Positions 53,043 to 61,626 of a stretch of DNA of 64,000 nt are shown here, one piece after another (the stretch's first letter is position 1; the number at the start of each line of letters is the position of its first letter). The DNA comes from Ga0077527 sp945862135 (GTDB lineage: Bacteria; Pseudomonadota; Gammaproteobacteria; Burkholderiales; SG8-41). The notes below the pieces were generated by a model. It had not been told where the DNA came from, did no database searches, and saw only the letters and a list, made by a program, of their open reading frames with translations. The stretch covers positions 62,001 to 126,000 of the forward strand of contig CAXNMF010000004.1 of NCBI GenBank assembly GCA_964203275.1, read 5' to 3'. The translations under genes were made by a program, and so were the position numbers.

Positions 53043-54011
53043 TTACCAGCCATGCGGCTCGGTATTGATGACATCCAGCTCTTCCAGCTGGCGGCACAGG
53101 AATTCGACACGTTCCTTCGATGCGGTCGGCAGCGGCAGCCTGATCGGGCCCGCGTTGCGCCCCATCGAAATCATGGCGCCCTTCAGCGACGAGGGATACT
53201 GGTCCTTGAACAGACGGTAGAGCTTGGTGATCTTGTACTGGCAGGTACGGGCAGTATCCCAGTCATTTGCCTCAAGAGCGGCAAAAAAACGGTTACACAG
53301 ATTGGGGGCGATAGCGCCGCACGAAGAAAACGATCCACAGGCCCCAAGCGGATAAGACGCAAGAAGATGCTCAAGACCCATGATGATCGAAAATCCGGGC
53401 CGCATGCGCAGCGCGACGCGGGATATTTCAGTAAATTTCTCGCTGTGGAAGCTGGCATCCTTCATTCCGGCGTAGTTCGGCAGACGTTCGATCAGCCGCG
53501 CAACGAGTTCGCTGGTGAATTCCACCCCCTCACCATTGCGCCACGGCGAGTTGTAGGTGAGCACTGGCAGCTCCGTGTACTCGCCGATCCTTACTATCGA
53601 CTGGAAGATCTCCTCCTGCGTTGGCCGGCGGCAGTATGGCGAGATGGTAAGCAGCATGTCAGCACCTGCCTTCTCGGCATGGCGCGTGAGATCCAGTGAG
53701 TCTTCTTCAGACAGGCTACCGACAAAAATAGAGACCGGCACGCGGCGCGCGACGGTTTTAATCAACACTTCAGCGCCTTTCTTGCGCTCCTCCATCGTGA
53801 GATTCGGCGACTCCGCCTTGTGATGCGGCCATGCGATGGCCGGCGCTCCATTGACCACATGGAAATTGACCATTTTCTCCAGACCATCGTAATCCACGCT
53901 GAAGTCTTCATGCAGCGGGGTCACGGGGGCTTGCATCACCCCCTTCAGCACGAAGGGCTGCTTTTTTGACGCCGACCTTGCGGCAGGGGCTTCGGTAAGC
54001 ACCGTAGACAT
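53043..54011 (-). CDS. DapA/NanA-family lyase with intact active site
   Basis: A 322-residue member of the dihydrodipicolinate synthase/N-acetylneuraminate lyase family. GVMQAPVTPLHEDFSVDYDGLEKMVNFHVVNG opens the barrel. The active-site Tyr is in LPVLTYNSPWRNG near residue 152 and the Schiff-base Lys in YAGMKDASFHSEK near 180. Typical reactions are pyruvate-dependent aldol cleavage or condensation, or dehydration/deamination of hydroxylated imino acids. ATG 54011 follows AAGGAAC. It is the first gene of a run (lyase, Lys-less paralogue, OCD-family protein, TctC, TctB, TctA). Confidence 0.92.
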   Translation of the reverse strand: MSTVLTEAPAARSASKKQPFVLKGVMQAPVTPLHEDFSVDYDGLEKMVNFHVVNGAPAIAWPHHKAESPNLTMEERKKGAEVLIKTVARRVPVSIFVGSLSEEDSLDLTRHAEKAGADMLLTISPYCRRPTQEEIFQSIVRIGEYTELPVLTYNSPWRNGEGVEFTSELVARLIERLPNYAGMKDASFHSEKFTEISRVALRMRPGFSIIMGLEHLLASYPLGACGSFSSCGAIAPNLCNRFFAALEANDWDTARTCQYKITKLYRLFKDQYPSSLKGAMISMGRNAGPIRLPLPTASKERVEFLCRQLEELDVINTEPHGW

Positions 54012-54135
54012 GAGTTGGGTTCCTTTTCCGGTTGGAGATGGGGTGCGGCAATAACCGATCCTCCGCACGCACTTTTTTTGTAGGTTGATTCTAGAAACAA
54101 GCTGCTGGCGGCATAAGGCGGCAGGCCCTACAATC

Positions 54136-54159
54136 ACTGTTAAGATCAACCTTAACAGT
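54136..54159. promoter_or_regulatory. 24-base palindrome between LysR gene and lyase operon
   Basis: A perfect inverted repeat ACTGTTAAG / CTTAACAGT has a 6-base spacer (ATCAAC). It ends nine bases before the LysR start and lies 125 bases from the divergent lyase start. Dimeric LysR-type proteins bind such interrupted palindromes, so it is the best candidate operator for both directions. A leader hairpin is the alternative. Confidence 0.7.
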
Positions 54160-54168
54160 GAGACCTGC

Positions 54169-55131
54169 ATGGACCGGCTGCACGGCATCCTCGTCTTCCT
54201 GCGCGTGGTCGAACATGGCACCCTGAGCGGCGCTGCGCGGGCGCTGGGCGTCAGCACCGCAGCGGTGAGCAGCACGATCAGTCGCCTGGAAAAACAGCTC
54301 TCCGGACGCCTGCTGATTCGCACCACGCGCGGGCTCAGTACGACGCCAGAAGGCGCAGAGTTCTATGCCCGCTGCAAGCAAATCACCGCTGAACTCGCTG
54401 AGGCAGAAGTATTGGTTAGCCGCGCCGCGCGAGCGGTGGTTGGGCGTTTGCGCGTAAGGCTGCCGCTTACACTGGGCCGCATGTGGATTGTGCCCAGCCT
54501 TCCCCGTTTCATGCGTGATAACCCGGGGCTCGCGATCGAAGTCGTGTGCATGGATTTCGTCTCGCATTCCATCGAAGACGGACTAGACGTTTCGGTTCAG
54601 ACTGGCGAGTTGCAGGATTCCAGCCTTGCCGTACGGCAACTTGCAACCACGCGCTACACAATCTGCGCAGCGCCGGACTATTTCGCCGCGAATGGAGAGC
54701 CCCAATCGCCTGAGGAACTTCGCAACCACACCTGCATCGCATACCGTCGCCCGCGCACGGGCCGTGTGCGCGAATGGCGCGTGATGAACGGACAAACCGT
54801 GCGTCAAATGACAATCAACAGCACGATGGTCGTCAACCGCATTGGAATGTTGATTGAGGCTTCACGGGCCGGCTACGGCCTGATCCAGGTACCCGAATGC
54901 TATGCGCAGCCCTATCTTGAGCGTGGTGAACTTGTAGAAACCCTGAAAGACTACAAGGCAGGCGGATATACGATTTCTGTCGTTTACCGCCAACAACAGC
55001 GGCTCGCGCCCAAGCTACGCGTTTTCATGGATTTTTTGGCTGGCCTGTTTGATCCGCCGCCGTGGACTCTTCCGCAAGCTGACCAATCGTTGGAACTGCC
55101 TCCACGGCATCGAAAAAAAAATAAACGCTGA
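54169..55131 (+). CDS. LysR-type transcriptional regulator
   Basis: A 320-residue LysR protein. The N-terminal helix-turn-helix is HGILVFLRVVEHGTLSGAARALGVSTAAVSSTISRLEKQLSGRLLIRTTRGLSTT. The co-inducer domain starts near residue 90 (GRLRVRLPLTLGRMWIVPSLPRFM). The C-terminal 15 residues are basic (PPRHRKKNKR). ATG 54169 is chosen because the helix-turn-helix begins there. It is divergent from the DapA-like/Tct operon, the usual layout for a LysR activator and its target, with the palindrome at 54136 between. Confidence 0.93.
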   Translation: MDRLHGILVFLRVVEHGTLSGAARALGVSTAAVSSTISRLEKQLSGRLLIRTTRGLSTTPEGAEFYARCKQITAELAEAEVLVSRAARAVVGRLRVRLPLTLGRMWIVPSLPRFMRDNPGLAIEVVCMDFVSHSIEDGLDVSVQTGELQDSSLAVRQLATTRYTICAAPDYFAANGEPQSPEELRNHTCIAYRRPRTGRVREWRVMNGQTVRQMTINSTMVVNRIGMLIEASRAGYGLIQVPECYAQPYLERGELVETLKDYKAGGYTISVVYRQQQRLAPKLRVFMDFLAGLFDPPPWTLPQADQSLELPPRHRKKNKR

Positions 55132-55238
55132 TGATGCATCAGTAAATCCGTTGTGCGCACCAATTTCCGTTTTGGACACAGACAACTGTGCTGCCTCAGC
55201 CTTCGCGCTCTCGCAAGATACGGCAGCACAAAATTGGG

Positions 55239-56210
55239 TCAATCCCCTTCAAGCTTCGATTCGATCACCACTTTGGTCCATTTTGCGATTTCGCTTTTCA
55301 CATGCGCGGCGAACTGCTCGGGCGAGGCTTGCTCCACCGTAACACCCTGGTCTTCCAACCGCTTTTTCAGCGGACCCGCCAGCACTTTTGCACCATCAGC
55401 ATGCAGCTTGGCCAATATCGGCTGCGGCACTTTCGACTGTGTGCACAGGCCATACCATCCGGTAACGTCATAGCCGGAAACGCCGGATTCAGCAAACGTC
55501 GGCACGTCGGGCAATTGCGCACTGCGGACTGCCGAAGTCACACCCAGCGCGCGCACCCGTCCCGCCTTGACTGCCGCCAGCGGCGCACCGGCAAGATTTC
55601 CCACAGAAGATTCCATGTGACCGCTCATCGCATCGGCCAGCGCCAGTGCAGCGCCCTTGTACGCCACGTGCACGATATCGATCTTGGTCATCGATTTCAG
55701 CAATTCAATCGACAGATGCGGCGATGCACCCACACCCGAAGAGCCGTAATTGAGCTTGCCCGGATTCTTGCGTGCGTAGTCGATGTACTGTTGCAACGAC
55801 TTGATCGGCAGGGACGGGTGCACCATGAAGATGTTAGGCACGCCGCCGATCTTGACCGGAAACGCGAAATCACCTATCGGGTCGTAAGTCAAACGTTTGG
55901 CAAAACGCGCAGGCGTGATGGAATGAGAACCGATGTTGCACAACACCATCGTGTAACCGTCGGGAGGCGCTTTCGCGGTTGCCTCCGTTGCAATGTTGCC
56001 CGCAGCACCGGGGCGGTTTTCCACCAATACGTTGCCGCCCCACAGCTCACCCAGCGCCTGTGCCATCATCCGCGCAGTAGTATCGACGCCGCCGCCCGGC
56101 GCGTAGCCGACAAGTATGCGCACCGGCCGGTTACCCGGATAGTTCTGGGCCTGGACTACCCCGGCCACGAGCAACACAGCCGTCATGATGATGCGTGCAG
56201 CGTTTTTCAT
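55239..56210 (-). CDS. Bug/TctC-family periplasmic substrate-binding protein
   Basis: A 323-residue receptor. The signal peptide ends near residue 21 (VAGVVQAQNYP). Motifs are VGYAPGGGVDTTARMM, ENRPGAAGNIA, DGYTMVLCN and VHVAYKGAALA. ATG 56210 follows GAGGAG. It is the last of three consecutive Bug genes on this strand (57320, 56287, 55239) and converges on the LysR gene. No enzyme gene separates the three, an unusual tandem arrangement. Confidence 0.92.
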   Translation of the reverse strand: MKNAARIIMTAVLLVAGVVQAQNYPGNRPVRILVGYAPGGGVDTTARMMAQALGELWGGNVLVENRPGAAGNIATEATAKAPPDGYTMVLCNIGSHSITPARFAKRLTYDPIGDFAFPVKIGGVPNIFMVHPSLPIKSLQQYIDYARKNPGKLNYGSSGVGASPHLSIELLKSMTKIDIVHVAYKGAALALADAMSGHMESSVGNLAGAPLAAVKAGRVRALGVTSAVRSAQLPDVPTFAESGVSGYDVTGWYGLCTQSKVPQPILAKLHADGAKVLAGPLKKRLEDQGVTVEQASPEQFAAHVKSEIAKWTKVVIESKLEGD

Positions 56211-56286
56211 GTCGTTCTCCTCTTCAGAATGCCCTTGTGATCAGGGCTTGATGTTGTTGTTGCCACGAATCACCTTACCGGATCAA

Positions 56287-57267
56287 TCAGTCGATCTTTG
56301 CGCCGGCCCTGCGGATCACTTCCGCCCATTTCGCTGAATCGCTGCGCACCAGCGCCCAGAACGCCTCCGGCGTACCGGTCAGCGGTTCGGAGCCCAGCGC
56401 CAGAATGCGCTCGGTCGCCGCCCTGGAATTCACCGCCCGGTTGAGATTGGCATTGAGCGTGGTAACAATGGCGCGAGGCGTGCCCGCCGGCACCACCACG
56501 CCATGCCATGTGGTGGCTTCGTAACCGGCGACACCGGATTCAATCAGGGTCGGGACATCAGGAAATACCGGCGAACGTTTGGCGCCGGTAACCGCAAGGC
56601 CACGCACGCGGCCGGCCTTGACGTGGCCGCTCGCAGAATTGAGCCCTTCCATCATCAATTGCACCTGTCCGGACATCAGATCAGCGATCGCCGCCGGACC
56701 GCCCTTGTAAGGCACATGCACGATCTGCACGCCGGTCATGTTTTTCAGCAATTCGAATCCGATATGCCCGGGCGAACCGTTACTGGAGGACGCATTGAAC
56801 AGCTTGCCGGGATTCTGTTTCGCATAATCGATCACTTCGCGCATGTTGCGGAACGGCGACTTCGTGCTCGCCAGCACCATCATGTGTCCGGTGATCGTCT
56901 GGCCCACCGGCGCCAGTTCGCGCTGCGCATCAACCGTGCGCTTCGACACGAGGTGGGGGCCGATCGCCAGCGCGCCGATTGGCGCATAACCGATGGTGTA
57001 ACCGTCAGGCGTGGATTTCGCCGTCAGTTCCATGCCGAGCTGCAGCGCCCCGCCCGGCCGGTTGTCGACAACCACCTGCTGGCCCAGTTCGCGCGCCAGT
57101 TCGGTGGCGACAATACGCGCAACGTTGTCCGTCGACGCTCCGACCGCCTGCGGCACGATCATGCGTACCGGACGATCGGGATACGCGGCCTGCACGGACG
57201 CCGAAAGCAGCAGAGACGCTGCCAGCAGCACGCCTTGGTACATCGGAAACACAGCCTTGAAGCGCAT
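56287..57267 (-). CDS. Bug/TctC-family periplasmic substrate-binding protein
   Basis: A 326-residue receptor with a signal peptide ending near residue 28 (LLLSASVQAAYP). VPQAVGASTDNVAR replaces the common PxGGG-D loop with AVGAS. DNRPGGALQLG and VHVPYKGGPAA follow. The frame stays open well upstream, but ATG 57267 has GGGAGGG before it and begins the hydrophobic leader. It is the middle of three tandem Bug genes. Confidence 0.92.
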   Translation of the reverse strand: MRFKAVFPMYQGVLLAASLLLSASVQAAYPDRPVRMIVPQAVGASTDNVARIVATELARELGQQVVVDNRPGGALQLGMELTAKSTPDGYTIGYAPIGALAIGPHLVSKRTVDAQRELAPVGQTITGHMMVLASTKSPFRNMREVIDYAKQNPGKLFNASSSNGSPGHIGFELLKNMTGVQIVHVPYKGGPAAIADLMSGQVQLMMEGLNSASGHVKAGRVRGLAVTGAKRSPVFPDVPTLIESGVAGYEATTWHGVVVPAGTPRAIVTTLNANLNRAVNSRAATERILALGSEPLTGTPEAFWALVRSDSAKWAEVIRRAGAKID

Positions 57268-57319
57268 GGTCAGCCCTCCCCACTGCTTGTTGGTACTGCT
57301 GATCGTTGGTAGTGATTGC

Positions 57320-58324
57320 CTATTGACCGCTGGTGATGCCGGCAGCCTTGACCGTCTTGCTCCATTTCGCCAGCTCGGCGTGTATGAACTTGCGCGCTTC
57401 CGTCGAGCTGTTGCCCACCGGCACGGCCCCCAGACGGGCAATTCGTTCCTTGACATCGGCCTGGCCCAGCAGGCGCACCGATTCCGCATTCAGCTTCTCG
57501 ACGACGGGCGCCGGAATTTTCGCCGGCCCCATCATCACCACCCATGACGTCGATTCATAACCGGGCACGGAGTCAGCAATCGGCGCCACATCCGGCAGTT
57601 CCGCCGAACGCGTCTTTGAGGTGATGCCGAGAACCTTCAGGCGACCGCCCTTGATGTGCGGCAGTGTCGCAATCAGCGTATCGAACATGACATTGACCCG
57701 GCCGGCAAACAGGTCGGGGTGCGCCGCTGTGCTGCCTTTGTACGGGACATGCAGCATCTTCACGCCCGTCATCAGCTTGAACAACTCGGCACTCATATGC
57801 GGGGACGTGCCAGTGCCGCTGGACGCAAAACTCACGCCATCGGGCTTGGCCTTGGCCATATCGATCAGTTCCTTCACTGACTTTGCCTGGAACTGGGGAT
57901 TGCTGACCAGCACCAGCGGGTTCGATGCGGCGATAGTCACGAAGGTGAAATCGCGGTCCGAATCGTATGGCAGCTTGTGAATCGACGGATTGATTGCAAA
58001 GCTCAGCGCAACCATGCCCAGCGTGTAACCATCGCCCGTGGCCTTGGCCACGATATCAGTGCCGATGATGCCGGAGGCGCCGGTACGATTGTCGACTACG
58101 GCTGTGACGCCCCAGCTTTGCGCGAATTTATCGGCAAACATGCGGGCGATGACATCCGAAGCTCCACCGGGTGGGAACGGCACGATGATGCGGATCGGCC
58201 GCTCGGGATATGCAGCAAAAGCAGGCGCGGCAAACGAAATGAACGAAACCGCGGCAAGCACAAACGATGCAGCAGCAGCGCGCAGGCAATAGGCCGGCGC
58301 GGTCGAGCGCGATACCAGGGACAT
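57320..58324 (-). CDS. Bug/TctC-family periplasmic substrate-binding protein
   Basis: A 334-residue receptor. The signal peptide is fairly long (about 37 residues, ending FAAPAFAAYP). Motifs are VPFPPGGASDVIARMF, DNRTGASGIIG, DGYTLGMVA and LHVPYKGSTAA. ATG 58324 follows GGAGGAG. It is the first of the three tandem Bug genes and diverges from the Lys-tailed hydrolase across a 273-base AT-rich spacer. Confidence 0.92.
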   Translation of the reverse strand: MSLVSRSTAPAYCLRAAAASFVLAAVSFISFAAPAFAAYPERPIRIIVPFPPGGASDVIARMFADKFAQSWGVTAVVDNRTGASGIIGTDIVAKATGDGYTLGMVALSFAINPSIHKLPYDSDRDFTFVTIAASNPLVLVSNPQFQAKSVKELIDMAKAKPDGVSFASSGTGTSPHMSAELFKLMTGVKMLHVPYKGSTAAHPDLFAGRVNVMFDTLIATLPHIKGGRLKVLGITSKTRSAELPDVAPIADSVPGYESTSWVVMMGPAKIPAPVVEKLNAESVRLLGQADVKERIARLGAVPVGNSSTEARKFIHAELAKWSKTVKAAGITSGQ

Positions 58325-58597
58325 GTCATCTCCTCCAGATGAAGGGGGCATTGTGGCTCAAGCGGAGGCTATCGGGGAAGCCTTGTGCAGTACCGTCCGC
58401 ATGTTGCGACACCCCAACTTTTATGCAAATAAATTACTTTATTATCAAATAGTTATTATTTCCCCACCAAAGAATCCCGACACATCCTGCTGGATCATCG
58501 GGATGTCATAGCGCCCAATTTGGCCGTGCGCCAGAATAACGGCCTCGCGTATGTCGCGAATATTCAAAAATTTCCAGGCAATCCATTGGGGGAGTAC
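58325..58597. other. AT-rich divergent spacer
   Basis: A 273-base spacer between divergent Bug and hydrolase genes. The part at 58420-58462 is strongly AT-rich and likely holds promoters. An inverted repeat ATCCCGA / TCGGGAT (58474-58480 and 58498-58504) with a 17-base spacer could be an operator or a leader hairpin of the hydrolase gene. No small gene is evident. Confidence 0.5.
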
Positions 58598-59956
58598 ATG
58601 AACGCAGGCCAGAACACCAAAGACAAAGCTGCCATCCTTGCATCGTTGCCGATGGGCTCGGGCGAGGATCCGTTTGTCGTCGCCATCGGCGGTTTCTACC
58701 GCCGCTGGTTCAATCTGATCGACGACATGCAACTGCTGATCAATACCGTCGCCAAAATCAAAAGCACTGAAGACGAAGACTGGGTGCCGGTATGGAGCGC
58801 AGTCGGCGCCGAATACGAAAAGAAAGGCGACGCCCTGCTTTCGCGCAAGGACAAGGCCGGTGCGCGCACCGCCTATATTCAGGCGAAAACCTATTACAGC
58901 CTCGCGCGCTTCCCTTCGCCATACTGGTCCGGCTCGTCGATCTGCCCGCCAACCATGAGCCCGATCAAGGCGCAGTCCTACGAGGACTACCTGCGCTGCT
59001 ACAACAAATCGGCTGCGCTGCTGCCCGATCCGCCGGAAACCGTTGTCGTCACCAAAAACGGCATGAAGGCCACCGGCTTCCTGCGCCTGCCCAAGGGCGC
59101 ATCAAAAACCAGCAAGGTGCCTGCGGTGCTGGTGATGTGCGGCGCCGACATGTACAAGGAAGACCGCGAGAAATACGCGGAAGGCGCGCTGGCACAGGGC
59201 ATGGCGGCACTGGTCGTTGATGCCCCCGGCACCGGTGAAACCACTTTCCCCCATGCGCCGGAATCGATTGTCGCGTGGCAGGCCGCGCTGGACGAACTGC
59301 AGAAACACCCCGCCATCGACGGCAACCGCCTCGGTGCTTTTGGCGTCAGCCGCGGCGGGTTGTGGGTGATCCGCCTCGCCGCGCACGATGCACGCATCAA
59401 GGGTGTGATTTCCTGCGCCCCCGGCGGCGTCGGCTATTGGGGTACGCCGGAAGAACGTGCCGAATGGCGCGAGGCCGCTTATGAACGCGCCAAGACCAAC
59501 TGGTTCGGCCCGCGCGGCACGAGGCCACCGTTGAAAGAAATCACCGAGGAAGAACAACGCAAGGAATTCCTGCGTTGGTCACTGAAAGACCAGGATCTGC
59601 TGAAGAATCTGACCATGCCGATGTATCTGGTCAACGGCAAAATCGACCACCTGACACCCATCGGCAACCTCTATATGTTATTGGAGTCGGGCCCGGCCGA
59701 CGGCCGCGTCGCCCGCGTCTATGCGGATGACGGCCATATCGCAGCGAAAAATGAACGCGTATGGGCACCGGCCGCATGGGGCTGGCTACGCGGCGTGCTG
59801 ACCAAAGGCATGGCGCCGGCCAAACCACAACGCGTCATCACATTCACCATTGGCAAGCTGGAGAAACAGAAAGTCGCAGCAAAGAAGAAGGTGGCAGTGA
59901 AGAAGAAAGTCGCCGTCAAAAAGACGGCCGTGAAAAAAGCAGTGAAAAAGAAGTAA
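58598..59956 (+). CDS. Alpha/beta hydrolase with a lysine-rich C-terminal tail
   Basis: A 452-residue hydrolase of the FrsA/2,6-dihydroxypseudooxynicotine-hydrolase-like group. An N-terminal helical cap domain (about residues 1-150) includes ARTAYIQAKTYYSLARFPSP. The fold then shows VPAVLVMCGADMYKE, the nucleophile elbow FGVSRGGLWVIRLA near residue 275, an Asp in VNGKIDHLTP near 375 and His in ADDGHIA near 404. The last 30 residues are almost only Lys, Val, Ala and Thr (KKKVAVKKKVAVKK), like a histone-H1-type nucleic-acid-binding tail. ATG 58598 has GGGGGAG before it; the frame is open 26 codons further up. Confidence 0.85.
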   Translation: MNAGQNTKDKAAILASLPMGSGEDPFVVAIGGFYRRWFNLIDDMQLLINTVAKIKSTEDEDWVPVWSAVGAEYEKKGDALLSRKDKAGARTAYIQAKTYYSLARFPSPYWSGSSICPPTMSPIKAQSYEDYLRCYNKSAALLPDPPETVVVTKNGMKATGFLRLPKGASKTSKVPAVLVMCGADMYKEDREKYAEGALAQGMAALVVDAPGTGETTFPHAPESIVAWQAALDELQKHPAIDGNRLGAFGVSRGGLWVIRLAAHDARIKGVISCAPGGVGYWGTPEERAEWREAAYERAKTNWFGPRGTRPPLKEITEEEQRKEFLRWSLKDQDLLKNLTMPMYLVNGKIDHLTPIGNLYMLLESGPADGRVARVYADDGHIAAKNERVWAPAAWGWLRGVLTKGMAPAKPQRVITFTIGKLEKQKVAAKKKVAVKKKVAVKKTAVKKAVKKK

Positions 59957-59977
59957 CGGTTCTTTCAAACAAAAAAA

Positions 59978-60009
59978 CGGCGCATCGGAAACGGTGCGCC
60001 GATTTTTTA
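59978..60009 (+). terminator. Intrinsic terminator after the Lys-tailed hydrolase gene
   Basis: A 7-bp GC stem CGGCGCA / TGCGCCG (59978-59984 and 59995-60001) with a 10-base loop is followed by ATTTTTTAT. It begins 21 bases after the hydrolase stop. Confidence 0.9.
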
Positions 60010-60068
60010 TTTGCGTAAATCCGCGCAGAGCCGGTAGCGCCGCTTTTCGGCTTGCACGCCCTGCGTGG

Positions 60069-60344
60069 CTACTGCCTCGCCACAAGATCCCCGACGGCAC
60101 GCCACGAGTCGCACTCACTGGCCCCGCGCGAACGGTTGTCCCTGACAATTTTCTCCGCTCGATCCGTCACGTCGCGCGCACCCTGCCTGTCCCGCTCCGT
60201 CCGCATCGGTGCCGATTTCATCGACTGCAGCATGCCATTCACCATTTCGCGGCATTGCGCTTCGGTCGGCGTTTTTTGCTGCGCCGTCGCAGACATCGCT
60301 GCAAGCAGTAACCCGCAAAGAGACATTGCACTGAGTGTATTCAT
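60069..60344 (-). CDS. Small exported hypothetical protein
   Basis: A 91-residue protein with a signal peptide (MNTLSAMSLCGLLLAAMSATAQ). The mature part of about 70 residues is charged and helical (EAQCREMVNGMLQSMKSAPMRTERD, AEKIVRDNRSRGASECDSW). It has two cysteines that could form a disulfide in the periplasm. ATG 60344 follows GAGGG. It starts 13 bases after the stop of the Sir2 gene, so it is in the same transcript. I do not recognise the family. Confidence 0.75.
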   Translation of the reverse strand: MNTLSAMSLCGLLLAAMSATAQQKTPTEAQCREMVNGMLQSMKSAPMRTERDRQGARDVTDRAEKIVRDNRSRGASECDSWRAVGDLVARQ

Positions 60345-60357
60345 GTAATTACCCTCA

Positions 60358-61128
60358 TTAACCTGGGCCATCCACTCCGCAGATCCGCGGCAACACCTCC
60401 CCGATCGGCATCCTGACCACCGCATCCGCTACCTCATCAAATTGCGTCGGCGCCGCATTGACAATCACCAGCCGCGCGCCGGCATCGAGGGATTTGGGTA
60501 CTGCGGCTGCGACCGGATAAACCTGCAGTGTGCTGCCGATAGCGATGAACAGGTCGCCTTCGCCGGCAACCGTCATCGCGCGTTCGATCACTTGCGGGAT
60601 CAACTGCTGGCCGAAAGAGATGGTGTCGCTTTTAAGCAGGCCGCTACATTCCAGGCATTGCGGGTCTTCTTCGCCGGCGCGCACGCGGTCCAGCGTCTGC
60701 TGCATCGGGCCGCGCCAGCCGCAGGACAGGCACATCGCCCGGTGCAGTGTGCCGTGTACTTCAATCACTTTCTCTGCGGACATGCCGGCGCGCTGGTGCA
60801 GGCCGTCAATGTTCTGGGTGATCAGCGCATGCAGTTGTCCTCGTTGCTCCAGCGCGACTAGCGCGCGATGGCCGGCGTTGGGCTCGGCAGTCCACGCCGG
60901 ATGTGCGAGGCGTGACTGCCACGACAGGCGGCGCACTTCGGGATCGGTCGTGTAATAACGGATGTCCGACATACGCTCGGCCTTGGGGTTGAGCGTCCAC
61001 ACGCCTTGCGGCCCGCGGAAATCCGGAATGCCGGAATCAGTGGAAATGCCCGCGCCGGTGAGTACGACGATGCGCTGCGCGGCTTCGATCCAGCCGCGGA
61101 TGGTGTCGAGTTCGGGATAACCGTTCAT
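60358..61128 (-). CDS. Sir2-family NAD-dependent protein deacylase
   Basis: A 256-residue sirtuin. The NAD motif is VLTGAGISTDSGIPDFRG near residue 22, TQNIDGLHQRAG near 105 follows, and the catalytic His is in EVHGTLH near 123. Four zinc-binding cysteines are in CLSCGW and CLECSG. IGSTLQVYPVAA near 195 is the second nucleotide motif. It would remove acyl groups from lysines using NAD. Two ATGs are possible (61137 and 61128) and neither has a strong ribosome site; the shorter is given. Confidence 0.94.
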   Translation of the reverse strand: MNGYPELDTIRGWIEAAQRIVVLTGAGISTDSGIPDFRGPQGVWTLNPKAERMSDIRYYTTDPEVRRLSWQSRLAHPAWTAEPNAGHRALVALEQRGQLHALITQNIDGLHQRAGMSAEKVIEVHGTLHRAMCLSCGWRGPMQQTLDRVRAGEEDPQCLECSGLLKSDTISFGQQLIPQVIERAMTVAGEGDLFIAIGSTLQVYPVAAAVPKSLDAGARLVIVNAAPTQFDEVADAVVRMPIGEVLPRICGVDGPG

Positions 61129-61404
61129 GCACCGCATGATGCCGCAGCCCGGGAAACGGCACTACATCCTGGCATTGCCGGGCCTCTTTGCGCGCAAAGA
61201 CCTCGACGATGCACGGATTTCGCCCAAAAACACCGCATTGATGCAGAACACGCAAATTTTCTGATGCTGCGGTTGAAAAATTAACAGTTATTGCGTCGCA
61301 ACATTGAAACAAATGGATGCTCTAATAGTTATCGCATCATATTGATTTATATAACATTATAGGTCGTGATGCTTTTACTGCGAAGCACTATAAAGGAGTC
61401 TGCC
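61129..61404. other. AT-rich divergent spacer
   Basis: A 276-base spacer between the Sir2 gene and the small plus-strand gene. The part at 61318-61368 is strongly AT-rich and is the likely promoter zone for the small gene. No clear -35/-10 pair, hairpin or conserved open frame is seen. Confidence 0.45.
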
Positions 61405-61626
61405 ATGAAAACCACAAGCAATGAAGTCCCCTGTAGTCCCAGCAGCACCGAACTGCTGGCCCGCGTCCATCTGAGCGCCGCTGATCGCATACGCGCCGAA
61501 GCTGCGCTACTGCGCGGTGAAGCGCTGGCCGACCTGATGCTCGGCGCCGCACGGACCATGAAGGGCTGGGTTGTGCATCACCAGCAGCACGCGACCGATC
61601 CACGGCACCTGAAATCCGCGAACTGA
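61405..61626 (+). CDS. Small hypothetical protein, DUF-like helical
   Basis: A 73-residue protein with a good ribosome site (AAAGGAG) five bases before ATG 61405. A disordered start (KTTSNEVPCSPSSTE) is followed by a helix rich in Ala, Arg and Leu (ADRIRAEAALLRGEALADLMLGAARTMKGW) and a His-rich end. The pattern recalls the small alphaproteobacterial RSP_7527/YjiS-like helical proteins, but I cannot assign it with confidence. Confidence 0.65.
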   Translation: MKTTSNEVPCSPSSTELLARVHLSAADRIRAEAALLRGEALADLMLGAARTMKGWVVHHQQHATDPRHLKSAN

